Shown here: one piece after another, positions 23,198-31,565 of the stretch
Numbering within the stretch: the stretch's first letter is position 1
Layout of the letters: every line of letters starts with the position of its first letter
The notes under the pieces: model-generated
What the model saw: only the letters and a program-made list of their open reading frames with translations
Told to the model about the DNA's origin: nothing
The model's database searches: none
DNA from: Magnetococcales bacterium
GTDB lineage: Bacteria; Pseudomonadota; Magnetococcia; Magnetococcales; JADFWT01
Assembly: GCA_015233785.1 (NCBI GenBank)
Contig: JADFWT010000018.1
Coordinates: 1 to 36,255 of the forward strand
Direction: 5' to 3'
Length of the DNA stretch: 36,255 nucleotides
Translations under genes and position numbers: made by a program

Positions 23198-24670
23198 TCA
23201 AGGCGAGAGTCGTTTACGCCGGGATGAAGAGGGAATCCCCATCGCCTCGCGATATTTGGCCACCGTACGTCGGGCCACGTTGACCCCCTGCTCCTTAAGC
23301 ATTTTGGCCAGCTTTTCATCCGAGAGAGGACGCCGTCTCGGCTCACTCTCTACCAGCTTGCGCACCTTGTGCTTCACCGCCTCGGAAGAGTGGGCAACGC
23401 CGGTGTTGGAGTTGAGAGACGAAGAGAAGAAATATTTCAACTCAAAAATGCCGCGTGGGGTGTGCATGTACTTGTTGCTGGTCACTCGGGAAGCCGTGGA
23501 TTCATGGACGCCGATATCATCCGCAACATCTTTTAAAATCAATGGCTTTAGATATTCAGGCCCCTTCTCGAAAAAGTCCTGCTGGAAGGTAACGATGCTC
23601 TCGGCAACCCGGTAGATGGTGCTGGAACGCTGCTCCAGGCTTTTGATCAGCCACTGGGCGGAGCGGGCATTCTCGGTGAGAAAACGCTTCTCCTGAGGAG
23701 AGACATCCCGTCCCATCACATCCTGGTAGTAACGGTTAAGACGCAGCTTGGGCACGGTGTCGGGATTCACCTCCACCACCCAGCGCCCTTCCAGCTTGCG
23801 GACAAACACATCCGGCACCACATAACCAGCCTGATCGCTACCAAATTGCAAGCCCGGCTTGGGGTTGAGACCCAATATGACCGAAACCGCCTCGCCAAGC
23901 TCCTTCTCGTTAAGCTTCATCACCCGGCTCAATTTGCGGAAATCCCGCCGGGCCAGATCATCCAAACGATCCAGCAGCAGCGTGTAAGGCGCATGATCCA
24001 GACCTTGGGCCTGAAGCTGAATCAGCAGACACTCGGCCAGATCCCGCGCAGCCACACCAGACGGCTCAAAGGATTGCAGCAGCCGCATCACCGCTTCTAC
24101 CTCTGCACGGGCGGCCCCGGACATCTCGGCGATGTTGTCCAGATCAGCGCGAAGATAGCCATTATCATCAATAGCATCGATAAGCATCAGCCCTAAAGCG
24201 CGCTGCCGATCATCTTCGACCGATGGGCCCAACTGAGCGATCAGATAATCGGAGAGGGTGTCGCCGCGAACCAGCGTGTTCTCCAGAGAGGGAAGATCCC
24301 CATCGGGGACGGCGTTGGTGGAAGAGGTGGTGACGTTTTCGGAGTAAATATCGGACCAGTCGGCATCCACCGGAAGATCATCGGAGAGACTCTCTTCGGC
24401 GGTGGGTTGATCGGGGGCCGCTTCCGCTTCAGGACTCGCCGCTTCCGCACTCTCCGTCTTGGCGGCCTGAGTCGCCGCTGCATCGGTCTCGGACGGAGCC
24501 GCTTCACTGCCCTCTTCCTGCTCCAAAAGCGGATTCTTCTCCAACTCCTCTTGCAGATACTCAGACAGATCCAGGCTGGACATCTGCAACAGGCGAATGG
24601 CCATCTGAAGCTGGGGCGTCATCACCAGCTGCATACCCATCCGTAATTTCAATTCCATTCCGAGAGCCAT
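23198..24670 (-). CDS. rpoN: RNA polymerase sigma-54 factor
   Basis: A 490-residue sigma-54. Region I is glutamine- and leucine-rich (LKLRMGMQLVMTPQLQMAIRLLQMSSLDL), followed by an acidic, alanine/glutamate-rich region II (about 50-130) that is long here, the core-binding domain, the helix-turn-helix DIGVHESTASRVTSNKY and the C-terminal RpoN box ARRTVAKYREAMGIPSS. All parts are intact. AGGGA precedes the ATG by about nine bases. It sits between lptB and ptsN, the standard arrangement. Transcription from its promoters requires enhancer-binding ATPases, none of which is in the window. Confidence 0.97.
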   Translation of the reverse strand: MALGMELKLRMGMQLVMTPQLQMAIRLLQMSSLDLSEYLQEELEKNPLLEQEEGSEAAPSETDAAATQAAKTESAEAASPEAEAAPDQPTAEESLSDDLPVDADWSDIYSENVTTSSTNAVPDGDLPSLENTLVRGDTLSDYLIAQLGPSVEDDRQRALGLMLIDAIDDNGYLRADLDNIAEMSGAARAEVEAVMRLLQSFEPSGVAARDLAECLLIQLQAQGLDHAPYTLLLDRLDDLARRDFRKLSRVMKLNEKELGEAVSVILGLNPKPGLQFGSDQAGYVVPDVFVRKLEGRWVVEVNPDTVPKLRLNRYYQDVMGRDVSPQEKRFLTENARSAQWLIKSLEQRSSTIYRVAESIVTFQQDFFEKGPEYLKPLILKDVADDIGVHESTASRVTSNKYMHTPRGIFELKYFFSSSLNSNTGVAHSSEAVKHKVRKLVESEPRRRPLSDEKLAKMLKEQGVNVARRTVAKYREAMGIPSSSRRKRLSP

Positions 24671-24733
24671 GAACTATCTTCCCTGTCTGTAAGTCGGTTT
24701 ATGGTTCAATCAGAGACACTTTGCAGTGCCGCT

Positions 24734-25489
24734 CTACAACTGAAAATCCTCGCCCAGATACATCTTCCGTACGCGGGCATTGCGCACAATCTGTTGGGGC
24801 GAACCCTTGGCCAAAATCGAACCGGCGGAGAGAATGTAAGAGCGATCGCAAATCCCCAACGTCTCACGAACGTTGTGGTCGGTAATCAGCACCCCGATAC
24901 CCCGCCGATTGAGATGGCGAATGATGCCCTGAATATCGCCCACTGCCAGGGGATCCACCCCGGCAAACGGCTCATCCAGCAATATGTAGCGCGGCTGAAT
25001 CGCCAATGCACGCGCTACCTCAACCCGTCGGCGCTCGCCGCCGGAGAGCGCGTAGCCCATGGCCCCGCTCAGATGGCTGACGCCCAGCTCTTCCATTAAT
25101 TCATCCAGACGCTGCATGCGCTCCCGCCGTGAAAGCGGCAACGTCTCCAAAACCGCCAGAATGTTGTCACGCACACTCAATTTGCGAAACACCGACGGCT
25201 CCTGCGGCAGATAGGAGATGCCCGCCCGGGCCCTGCGATACATAGGCTCTCGGGTGACGTTGACGCCATCGAGACGAATGATGCCGTCATCCGGGGCGAT
25301 AAGACCGACGAACATGTAAAAAGTCGTGGTCTTGCCCGCGCCGTTCGGACCAAGAAGGCCCACCACTTCGCCCGGTTGCACGGCAATGGTCACTTGGGAA
25401 ACCACCGTCCGGCCCCGAAATTCCTTCACCAGATTGCGGGCGATCAGACAGCCCGTTTCACACTGGTTCTCTTCCTTAGAGTCACTCAC
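24734..25489 (-). CDS. lptB: LPS export ABC transporter ATP-binding protein LptB
   Basis: A 251-residue ABC ATPase that powers LPS extraction by LptFG. Walker A is [13 protein letters not shown]; the signature is [17 protein letters not shown], Walker B is [13 protein letters not shown] and the H-loop is [25 protein letters not shown] and [14 protein letters not shown] are typical LptB wording. The start is GTG with GGAA about six bases ahead. It follows lptA and precedes rpoN by 63 bases. The LptFG membrane partners are not in this window. Confidence 0.96.
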   Translation of the reverse strand: MSDSKEENQCETGCLIARNLVKEFRGRTVVSQVTIAVQPGEVVGLLGPNGAGKTTTFYMFVGLIAPDDGIIRLDGVNVTREPMYRRARAGISYLPQEPSVFRKLSVRDNILAVLETLPLSRRERMQRLDELMEELGVSHLSGAMGYALSGGERRRVEVARALAIQPRYILLDEPFAGVDPLAVGDIQGIIRHLNRRGIGVLITDHNVRETLGICDRSYILSAGSILAKGSPQQIVRNARVRKMYLGEDFQL

Positions 25490-25511
25490 GCCGCTTCCGT
25501 TCCCGCGTCTA

Positions 25512-26150
25512 TTAGCGTTTGTCCGGGTTAGCGGACTTCGGCTTTACAGAGGTTTTAATATCTTTAATCTTCACCTTGGGCCGTCCATCCTTGCCCTTAC
25601 TGGTTTCCATAATGCCGGAGCCGGAGATGCTGACCTTGACCCGCCCGGTTGAACTGCCCACCACACGAACCTTTCTGATTCTCCGATCTGCACCCATCTC
25701 CATACGGATTTTGCGACCTTCCAGCCGATCATCACCAAACCTGAGCTTGGCGTTACCGCCTTTTTTGCGCTTTGGGCTGCCCTCCAACCAGAGCAGTTGA
25801 TTGCCCACGTCGTAACGAGCCACACGGGCCACACCGTGGTTTTTGCCCTGTACCAGCTTGACATGCCCTCTGGCACGGATCTCCCGCACCCGACCCATCT
25901 GCTGACCACCATGACCCCGCGCGTAGTACACCTCCATGCGGTCCGCATTCAGTTTCATCTGACCTTCAGCAACCCGCACACGGCCTATGAACACCGCCAC
26001 CTGGCGGGTATCATTCATCTCCAGCCGGTCGGAGGAGATCTCCAGCGACTTGTCGGCCACCGCACAATTGGGACTCACTGCCAAAACGGTGGCCAATAGT
26101 GTGCCGATTACTGTGGAATAAAGGGTTTGCTTCCTCATGAAGCCTGCCAT
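25512..26150 (-). CDS. lptA: LPS transport periplasmic protein LptA
   Basis: A 212-residue exported protein with a signal peptide (about residues 1-32, ending NCAVA) and an OstA/LptA beta-jellyroll domain: [23 protein letters not shown] is the classic opening. The C-terminal 40 residues are lysine-rich and probably disordered. LptA bridges LptC and LptD across the periplasm. ATG 26150 has GAGG five bases upstream overlapping the lptC stop; ATG 26138 is possible. Basic residues are unusually frequent in the later strands ([12 protein letters not shown]). Confidence 0.9.
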   Translation of the reverse strand: MAGFMRKQTLYSTVIGTLLATVLAVSPNCAVADKSLEISSDRLEMNDTRQVAVFIGRVRVAEGQMKLNADRMEVYYARGHGGQQMGRVREIRARGHVKLVQGKNHGVARVARYDVGNQLLWLEGSPKRKKGGNAKLRFGDDRLEGRKIRMEMGADRRIRKVRVVGSSTGRVKVSISGSGIMETSKGKDGRPKVKIKDIKTSVKPKSANPDKR

Positions 26151-26157
26151 TTCAACC

Positions 26158-26748
26158 TCAAATATCGCCGGTGGAGCCTTCGGGCATGGTCAACTTGACC
26201 CGCTTGCGGACAGTGAGTTGGCGTAGATCCTGATCCAGGTTCATACCAACCCCTTCCAGCCGCCAGGAGCCGTCTTGCATCTTGAAGGCCTGATCGGTCG
26301 AGAGCATACGCTCCGCTGGATTAAAACGGAGCTGTTCGGTACTGAGACGCTGATTCGATCCAAAAACGTTCACCTCGCGGTTGAACAGCATGGTACGCGC
26401 ATGGCTGCCAATCTCACCTTCTTGGGCAGTGACTACCCAGCGCGGTCCCACTGAATCGCGGTAGATGTTGAGCTGCGGCTTTTTGACCACAATGAGACCG
26501 CTTTTCAGACGTTCGGCCCGAGGGGCGGTCATGGTCCATTTGGTCTTTTTGCCGTCGTACTGCACCAGGTGAACATCGGTGACCAACGAACTGTCGGCCC
26601 CAATCTGCTTGCGCATCTCCACCAGCTCCACATCCTCCTCTTCAAGTCCCCGGTCAAGATCCACCGCAGGCGATTGAAGATTGAGAAACAGCGCCACCAT
26701 TACAAACAGAGGGATCATCAAAAAGAAGTATTTCACATGACGACGCAT
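26158..26748 (-). CDS. lptC: LPS export system protein LptC
   Basis: A 196-residue bitopic protein: a single N-terminal transmembrane helix (YFFLMIPLFVMVALFLNL) and a periplasmic LptC jellyroll (VQYDGKKTKWTMTAPRAE; VVTAQEGEIGS; LSTEQLRFNPAERMLSTDQA). It anchors LptA to the LptBFG complex. The ATG at 26748 has only a distant GAGGA. It is separated from kdsC by 125 AT-rich bases with a possible promoter, so lptC may start its own transcription unit leading through rpoN. Confidence 0.9.
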   Translation of the reverse strand: MRRHVKYFFLMIPLFVMVALFLNLQSPAVDLDRGLEEEDVELVEMRKQIGADSSLVTDVHLVQYDGKKTKWTMTAPRAERLKSGLIVVKKPQLNIYRDSVGPRWVVTAQEGEIGSHARTMLFNREVNVFGSNQRLSTEQLRFNPAERMLSTDQAFKMQDGSWRLEGVGMNLDQDLRQLTVRKRVKLTMPEGSTGDI

Positions 26749-26779
26749 GATTCTTGACGCTTCCTCTGTCGTTTTGGCA

Positions 26780-26809
26780 CATATAGCCGTTTTCAGCGCT
26801 TTATGTTAA
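26780..26809 (-). promoter_or_regulatory. Candidate sigma-70 promoter for lptC
   Basis: On the minus strand TTAACA (26809-26804, five of six to the -35 consensus) and TATATG (26785-26780, four of six) are 18 bases apart in the AT-rich gap between kdsC and lptC, about 32 bases from the lptC ATG. A perfect TATAAT also occurs at 26862-26857 but lacks a -35. Confidence 0.4.
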
Positions 26810-26873
26810 ATAACTCGACCTGTTGATGAGAGTAAAGCAAATCTGATGCCAAATGAATTATAAATTAAAAAAA

Positions 26874-27434
26874 TCAATCGGCATAACGGGCTACGATGGC
26901 GTCCCAGTGGCCCTGGGTCTTAAGGACAAGTTCCGCCAGATCCCGTACAGCGCCCCGTCCACCCCCCTTCGGTGCCACCCAGTGGACCCGCTCACACACC
27001 TCAGGACTGGCGTCGGCCGGCGCTGTGGCCAGCCCCACCTGCGTCAATACCGGAAGATCCTGGAGGTCATCCCCCATAAAAGCGCAAGCGTCAAAAGTCA
27101 GACGCCCCCGCTGCAACTCCTCGGCCAGACAGGCGCGTTTGTCCCGTACCCCCTGATGAACAAAAGAGAGCTTCAACTCCCCAGCCCGGCGCGCCACCAA
27201 CTGGGAACAACGGGCCGTAATCAATCCCACCTTGATGCCCTGATCCAGCAGCAGGCGTAGCCCTAAACCATCCCGCACAAAGAAGCGTTTGCTCTCCATG
27301 GCACCGGCAGAGGCATCGGCGTGCACAATACCGCCGTCGGTGAGCACGCCATCCACATCCAGCGCCACCAGACGCACCTTGGCGGCCCGCCCTGCCACAT
27401 CAGACGACCAAGGCTGCTTAGAGGCAATCGACAT
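26874..27434 (-). CDS. kdsC: 3-deoxy-D-manno-octulosonate 8-phosphate phosphatase
   Basis: A 186-residue tetrameric HAD-superfamily phosphatase that makes free Kdo for lipid A. Motif I is ALDVDGVLTDG, the substrate loop is FFVRDGLGLRLL, motif II is GLITARCS and motif IV is FMGDDLQDLPVL. The C-terminal GGRGAVRDLAE that closes the neighbouring active site is present. ATG 27434 is preferred over the overlapping GTG 27437 because GGAG lies seven bases ahead of it. It follows kdsD, which catalyses the first step of the same pathway. Confidence 0.94.
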   Translation of the reverse strand: MSIASKQPWSSDVAGRAAKVRLVALDVDGVLTDGGIVHADASAGAMESKRFFVRDGLGLRLLLDQGIKVGLITARCSQLVARRAGELKLSFVHQGVRDKRACLAEELQRGRLTFDACAFMGDDLQDLPVLTQVGLATAPADASPEVCERVHWVAPKGGGRGAVRDLAELVLKTQGHWDAIVARYAD

Positions 27435-27540
27435 CACATCGCTCCAATGAGGATTTTAAATGGTGTTCAAAACAAGAATACAACGCACACAGCCAAAGGC
27501 CAACCGACCAAGGGGTAAAAATGGGATATAAGGGCTGAAC

Positions 27541-28530
27541 CTAGAGCAGACCCGCCTCCAGCAGATCATGCAGATGGAGCACGCCGGCCAGCTCTCCCGC
27601 CTCGTTCACCACAAACAGGCAGGTAATCTTGCGTTTTTGCATACGCCGCACGCCAACAACGGCCAATTCGGTGGAAGAGATGACGATGGGATTGGGCGTC
27701 ATGATCTCACCGGCGGTTCGGGTCAACAGTTGATCGTTTCCCTGCTCCAGATTGCGCCGCAGATCGCCATCGGTGATCACCCCCACCAAGGCACCGGAAC
27801 CATCGGCAACGCCAGTCATGCCGAGACGCTTGTCGGTCATTACAAACAGGGCGTCACGGATAGAGTCCCAGGGGCGCACCAGAGGGATCGACTCCCCGGC
27901 ATGCATCACATCAGCGACCCGCAACAGCAAACGCTTTCCCAGGTTGCCGCCGGGATGGCAGAGGGCAAAATCATCCGGGCCGAAATTACGCCGGTTCAGC
28001 AGCGCCACCGCCAGAGCATCGCCCATGGCCAGCGCCGCCGTGGTGGAACAGGTGGGGGCCAGATTGAGAGGACACGCCTCCCGCTCTACCGTGACATTCA
28101 ACACGGCGTCACTCATACGGGCCAGCGTCGAAGCCAGACGCCCCACCACACCAATCAGCGGCGTGCCAAGACGCTTGATGACCGGCAGTAACCCCAATAG
28201 CTCTTCGGTCTCGCCGCTGTTGGAGAGCGCCACCACCACATCTTGACGGGTCACCATGCCCAGATCGCCATGGCCGCCCTCTGCCGGGTGGAGGAATAAC
28301 GACGGCGTGCCGGTGCTGGCCAGCGTAGCGGCGATCTTCTTGCCGATCAGTCCCGATTTCCCCATGCCAGTCACCACCACCCGTCCCCGGCAGTTGTACA
28401 TCAGGTCAACGGCGCGGACAAATCCATCATCCAACTGGTCGATCAGCGACCGAACAGCGTCAGCTTCCAGACGAATAATCTCCCGTGCCTCGTCCAGAAC
28501 CGTTTGTCCTGCCTTGTTTATCTGTTCCAT
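27541..28530 (-). CDS. kdsD: Arabinose-5-phosphate isomerase, KpsF/GutQ family
   Basis: A 329-residue enzyme converting ribulose-5-P to arabinose-5-P for Kdo synthesis. The SIS domain (about 40-170) has GMGKSGLIGKKIAATLASTG, PAEGGHGDLGM and SNSGETEELL, and a CHPGGNLGKRL motif follows near 205. Two CBS domains (about 212-265 and 275-329) complete the usual architecture. GAGG precedes the ATG. It is the first gene of the Kdo/LPS block and is divergent from the four-CBS protein. Confidence 0.95.
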   Translation of the reverse strand: MEQINKAGQTVLDEAREIIRLEADAVRSLIDQLDDGFVRAVDLMYNCRGRVVVTGMGKSGLIGKKIAATLASTGTPSLFLHPAEGGHGDLGMVTRQDVVVALSNSGETEELLGLLPVIKRLGTPLIGVVGRLASTLARMSDAVLNVTVEREACPLNLAPTCSTTAALAMGDALAVALLNRRNFGPDDFALCHPGGNLGKRLLLRVADVMHAGESIPLVRPWDSIRDALFVMTDKRLGMTGVADGSGALVGVITDGDLRRNLEQGNDQLLTRTAGEIMTPNPIVISSTELAVVGVRRMQKRKITCLFVVNEAGELAGVLHLHDLLEAGLL

Positions 28531-28700
28531 GGGTCCTCATGCGTGAAAAAATGGGTTCATTGCCCGAAAAAAAAGAGCGACAAAGAGAGGCTGAATCGGC
28601 CATACTGGAGTCGACATCAGGCCCCTGATCAGGCTTCCATCCACCTGCCATCAGGAAACCATCGTCCAGGAAAAAACACAAGCCGCCGGATTACGCCGCC
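28531..28700. promoter_or_regulatory. Divergent control region between kdsD and the CBS-PAS gene
   Basis: This 170-base gap has no gene. Around 28615-28655 the motif ATCAGG occurs three times (28616, 28628, 28650) with one inverted CCTGAT, making an ATCAGG-CC-CCTGAT dyad (28616-28629) and a perfect 10-bp palindrome CCTGATCAGG (28624-28633). This could be an operator for either divergent gene. No convincing -10/-35 pair is seen. Confidence 0.35.
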
Positions 28701-29837
28701 ATGCCCATTGTTCGCGACTGCATGCTTCGCAACATCGCCACCTTTGCTCCCTCCACCTCACTGATGGAGGCCATCCGACGCATGTTGCGCCAAGAGATCG
28801 GCCTTGCCGTAGTGCTGGATAACAGCATGGCCCTCACCGGCCTGTTTACCAGCTTCGACCTGATCAAATGGATGGTCCGAGGCAACAACCTGGAGAGCAC
28901 AACCCTGGCGGATGTCCGGGTCTCCGCACCGATTGTGGTCTACGAGAATATGAACTGTCAGGATTTCCTGAAGCTCTACAATCAACGTCGGGTGCGACGT
29001 TTTCCGGTTCTCAACGACGATGAACTGCTCTCCGGCGGTATTCTGGAACAGCAAATTCTCGCCTCCATGCCCCGATCCAATCTGCTGGCACACTATCGCA
29101 TCTCCGACATCATGCTGAAAAAGACCCCCATCATCCAGAAAAACATGGTGTTTTCGGATATGGCGAAAGAGATGGTCTCCACCCATAAGGGGTGCATGCT
29201 GATCTGCGAAGGCAAGAAACTACTAGGGGTGATCACCGAGGATGATCTGCTGCGCGAACGGATCAGCGAGTCCTGGGATCCAAAACGGCCAGCAGGGGAC
29301 TTTATGCAGACCGATCCGCGCACCATCGAAGAGGATCGCGATCTGCTCTACGCCATCGACTTTTTCCAGCGCACCGGATTGCGCCGGGTGGCGGTGGTCG
29401 ATCAGGATAATCAGGTGGTGGGCCTCCTCTCCCAAACTCTGCTACTGAGGCAGATGGCCGACTCGGCCCGCTCTCGTCAGGCGGTTCTTAATCCCGAGGA
29501 TATCACCGAGCCCGCCGTATGGTTTGAGCCGGAAAAGGAACAGACCATTCTGGCCCTTAATCAAGCAGGAGCCTCGCTGCTCAAAATCAATATCTCCGAA
29601 TGGGTAGGACGTCCCATCACCGAGCTGAGCGAAGATCCCAAAATTTGGAGCGCCATCTATACGCTGCTGCGCCACAGCGGCTCGCTGGAGAATATCAGCA
29701 TCAAAATTCGCACCGGCGACGGAAATCAACTCTGTATCTCCAGTCGCTTCAGTCTTATCGATACCCCCACCGGGGAGAGCCGTATTTTCTGGACCATCGA
29801 CAACGTTGACGGCAGCGGTGCCAGTTGCCGGATCTAG
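28701..29837 (+). CDS. Four-CBS-domain protein with C-terminal PAS-like domain
   Basis: A 378-residue soluble protein. Four CBS domains form two Bateman modules: about 5-60 (VRDCMLRNIATFAPSTSLM), 67-120 (FLKLYNQRRVRRFPVL), 130-187 (ISDIMLKKTPIIQKNM; LLGVITEDDLL) and 197-255 (DFMQTDPRTIEEDRDL; VVGLLSQTLLL). Residues about 268-372 look like a PAS fold (ILALNQAGASLLKINISEWVGRPITEL, and ending RIFWTIDNV). No GGDEF, kinase or DNA-binding domain follows, so it is a sensor without a visible output. CBS pairs usually bind adenine nucleotides. The start is chosen from the track; its ribosome site is weak. The partner is unknown. Confidence 0.8.
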   Translation: MPIVRDCMLRNIATFAPSTSLMEAIRRMLRQEIGLAVVLDNSMALTGLFTSFDLIKWMVRGNNLESTTLADVRVSAPIVVYENMNCQDFLKLYNQRRVRRFPVLNDDELLSGGILEQQILASMPRSNLLAHYRISDIMLKKTPIIQKNMVFSDMAKEMVSTHKGCMLICEGKKLLGVITEDDLLRERISESWDPKRPAGDFMQTDPRTIEEDRDLLYAIDFFQRTGLRRVAVVDQDNQVVGLLSQTLLLRQMADSARSRQAVLNPEDITEPAVWFEPEKEQTILALNQAGASLLKINISEWVGRPITELSEDPKIWSAIYTLLRHSGSLENISIKIRTGDGNQLCISSRFSLIDTPTGESRIFWTIDNVDGSGASCRI

Positions 29838-29882
29838 TTCGATCCCACCGCGCCGCTCTATGCCACAGGAGAACAGGACCCC

Positions 29883-30290
29883 ATGACCGATCAAGCCATG
29901 CTGACGCTACTTAAAGAGACTAAAACCATTGCGGTGGTGGGGCTCTCCCCCAAGCCGGATCGCGCCTCCCATCGGGTGGCAGCCTATATGCAGGCCCAAG
30001 GCTATAAGATTATCCCCATCCGACCCGCCGCTCAGGAGATTCTTGGCGAGACATGCTACGGCAGCCTCAAAGAGATTCCAGCGGATATCAAGGTGGATTT
30101 GGTGGATGTATTCCGCCGGGGAGAGCACACCCCGCCCATCGCCGAGGCCGCCACCAAGCTGGGTGCCAAGGCGTTCTGGCTTCAGAGCGGCATCGTCAAC
30201 GACGAGGCCATGCGCATCGTCCGTGAAGCCGGTATGGAGGGGTATCAGGATCTCTGCCTGATGGTGGAACACCGTCGTCTGTTGGGCTGA
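29883..30290 (+). CDS. CoA-binding domain protein, YccU family
   Basis: A 135-residue single-domain Rossmann protein of the CoA_binding_2 type: KTIAVVGLSPKPDRASHRVAAYM, GYKIIPIRP, VDLVDVFRRGEHTPPIAEAA and AFWLQSGIVNDEA. It resembles the CoA-binding part of succinyl-CoA synthetase alpha but lacks the catalytic histidine domain. The physiological role is not established. AGGA lies five bases before the ATG. It is 45 bases after the CBS-PAS gene and seven before the CULT gene, so the three are probably one transcript. Confidence 0.9.
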   Translation: MTDQAMLTLLKETKTIAVVGLSPKPDRASHRVAAYMQAQGYKIIPIRPAAQEILGETCYGSLKEIPADIKVDLVDVFRRGEHTPPIAEAATKLGAKAFWLQSGIVNDEAMRIVREAGMEGYQDLCLMVEHRRLLG

Positions 30291-30297
30291 TTCTGCC

Positions 30298-30768
30298 ATG
30301 AAACACCACAACGCGCCCCAGGAGCCCTCCCCGGCGCGTTGTCTCTATCCCTCCTGGTATCTTTTTCGCCTGCCCAACCATCAAACCCCTGGCGGATCCC
30401 CTCAGAACACCCCCCAAGGGGACCACCAGACCGAAGATGAACCGATTCACCCTATGCGCTGCACTGCATGCGGCCACGGTATCACCTTTGAGCACCATCG
30501 CATGGCTGTAGACGGCAAGCATGACCACACCTTTTTCAACCCCCACGGAGCGGTCTTTCATCTGGGCTGCTTTGATCAGGCGCACGGCTGCCAAGTGATT
30601 GGAACCCCCAGCAACGACTTCACCTGGTTTGCCGGATATGCCTGGTCTCTGGCCCTCTGCGGCGGCTGTCAGGCACACCTGGGGTGGCAGTTCGATGGGG
30701 TGAAAACCGGGAACGAAGGGCGTTTCTACGCGCTGATCCTGGGGAAGATCCGCCCCGGTCAGGATTGA
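30298..30768 (+). CDS. CULT-domain (cereblon-like) protein
   Basis: A 156-residue protein with a zinc-stabilised CULT domain from about residue 53. Cysteine pairs are C55/C58 (CTAC) and C121/C124 (CGGC). Three tryptophans, W110, W116 and W130 (TWFAGYAWS, HLGW), have the 6- and 14-residue spacing of human cereblon W380/W386/W400, with F132 at the F402 position. NPHGAVF before them matches the ligand-loop NPxGxxF of the bacterial protein MsCI4 from Magnetospirillum gryphiswaldense as I recall it. Such domains bind thalidomide-type imides; the natural bacterial ligand is unsettled. The proline-rich N-terminal 52 residues are probably disordered; a start at M53 (30454) is possible. Its end overlaps the convergent TfpX-like gene by ten bases. 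Confidence 0.88.
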   Translation: MKHHNAPQEPSPARCLYPSWYLFRLPNHQTPGGSPQNTPQGDHQTEDEPIHPMRCTACGHGITFEHHRMAVDGKHDHTFFNPHGAVFHLGCFDQAHGCQVIGTPSNDFTWFAGYAWSLALCGGCQAHLGWQFDGVKTGNEGRFYALILGKIRPGQD

Positions 30769-31553
30769 TCCGGCGACTTGGGTTTGGGAACCCCCCAAAG
30801 ATTGATATCCAGAATCTCCAGTAACCGGGCATCACCCCGCCGAACCATCACCAACATATTGTGCTGCTTTCCCTTCAGAGGAAACAGCATCACCTGCTGA
30901 GCCGTCACGCCAGCCCGCTTCAGCGCCTCATCCAGTAGCGGCTTAGCGCTGGGTATGACCTTGACGACCCGCTTGGGTGTTAGGGATCGCCTCTGCATCA
31001 TCGGGACATAAGGGGCACCGTAGGGACGATAGTAACGAGGCAGATACTCCATATCCTTACCACCACCCATCACCTGGGCCAGAAGCTTGGTACGCTCCGT
31101 CCTATCGCTGGGGGGCTCCACATAGACCCATTTAGGCCCCAGTCCCAAGCGATTCTTCAGCTCGGGATGGCGCATTGGAGCATCCTCATCCACCATGGCA
31201 GCAGGTATCACCACAAAGCGGTCGATGGCAAAGGCGATATAGAGCGGGCGCTCGGACACAATCAAGGACGCCCCATAGAGAAACGCCCCGGCTTGAAGCA
31301 GTACAATCACCGATAGATCAAACAGCAGGCTCTTCTTGCCGGGACGATAGACCACGCCGGTGAGCAGCGGCCCCAACACCACATCAATGCCCAGCAGCAA
31401 CCCCACCACCCACCAAGTACCCTCCAGCTTAAACAGCGGATCGGGATACCAGCCATAAAAGACCAGCAGAAAGAACACGCCTACCAACGCCAATGAGGCG
31501 GCCAGATGCAGCGCAAAGGCCCCTAGCTTCTGTCTCAACAGTGTCGTGTCCAT
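30759..31553 (-). CDS. TfpX/TfpZ-like type IV pilin accessory membrane protein
   Basis: A 264-residue inner-membrane protein with three N-terminal helices (about 13-33, 44-66 and 78-98) and a long C-terminal soluble part. The pattern YGWYPDPLFKLEG, then GIDVVLGPLLTGVVYRP, then ERPLYIAFAIDRFVVI is characteristic of the TfpX/TfpZ family, first described next to type IV pilins whose assembly they aid. No pilin or pil gene is in the window, so its partner is unknown. It lies 12 bases downstream of the DUF302 gene on the same strand and overlaps the convergent CULT gene by ten bases. Confidence 0.8.
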   Translation of the reverse strand: MDTTLLRQKLGAFALHLAASLALVGVFFLLVFYGWYPDPLFKLEGTWWVVGLLLGIDVVLGPLLTGVVYRPGKKSLLFDLSVIVLLQAGAFLYGASLIVSERPLYIAFAIDRFVVIPAAMVDEDAPMRHPELKNRLGLGPKWVYVEPPSDRTERTKLLAQVMGGGKDMEYLPRYYRPYGAPYVPMMQRRSLTPKRVVKVIPSAKPLLDEALKRAGVTAQQVMLFPLKGKQHNMLVMVRRGDARLLEILDINLWGVPKPKSPDQS

Positions 31554-31565
31554 GGCGCTGACGGC

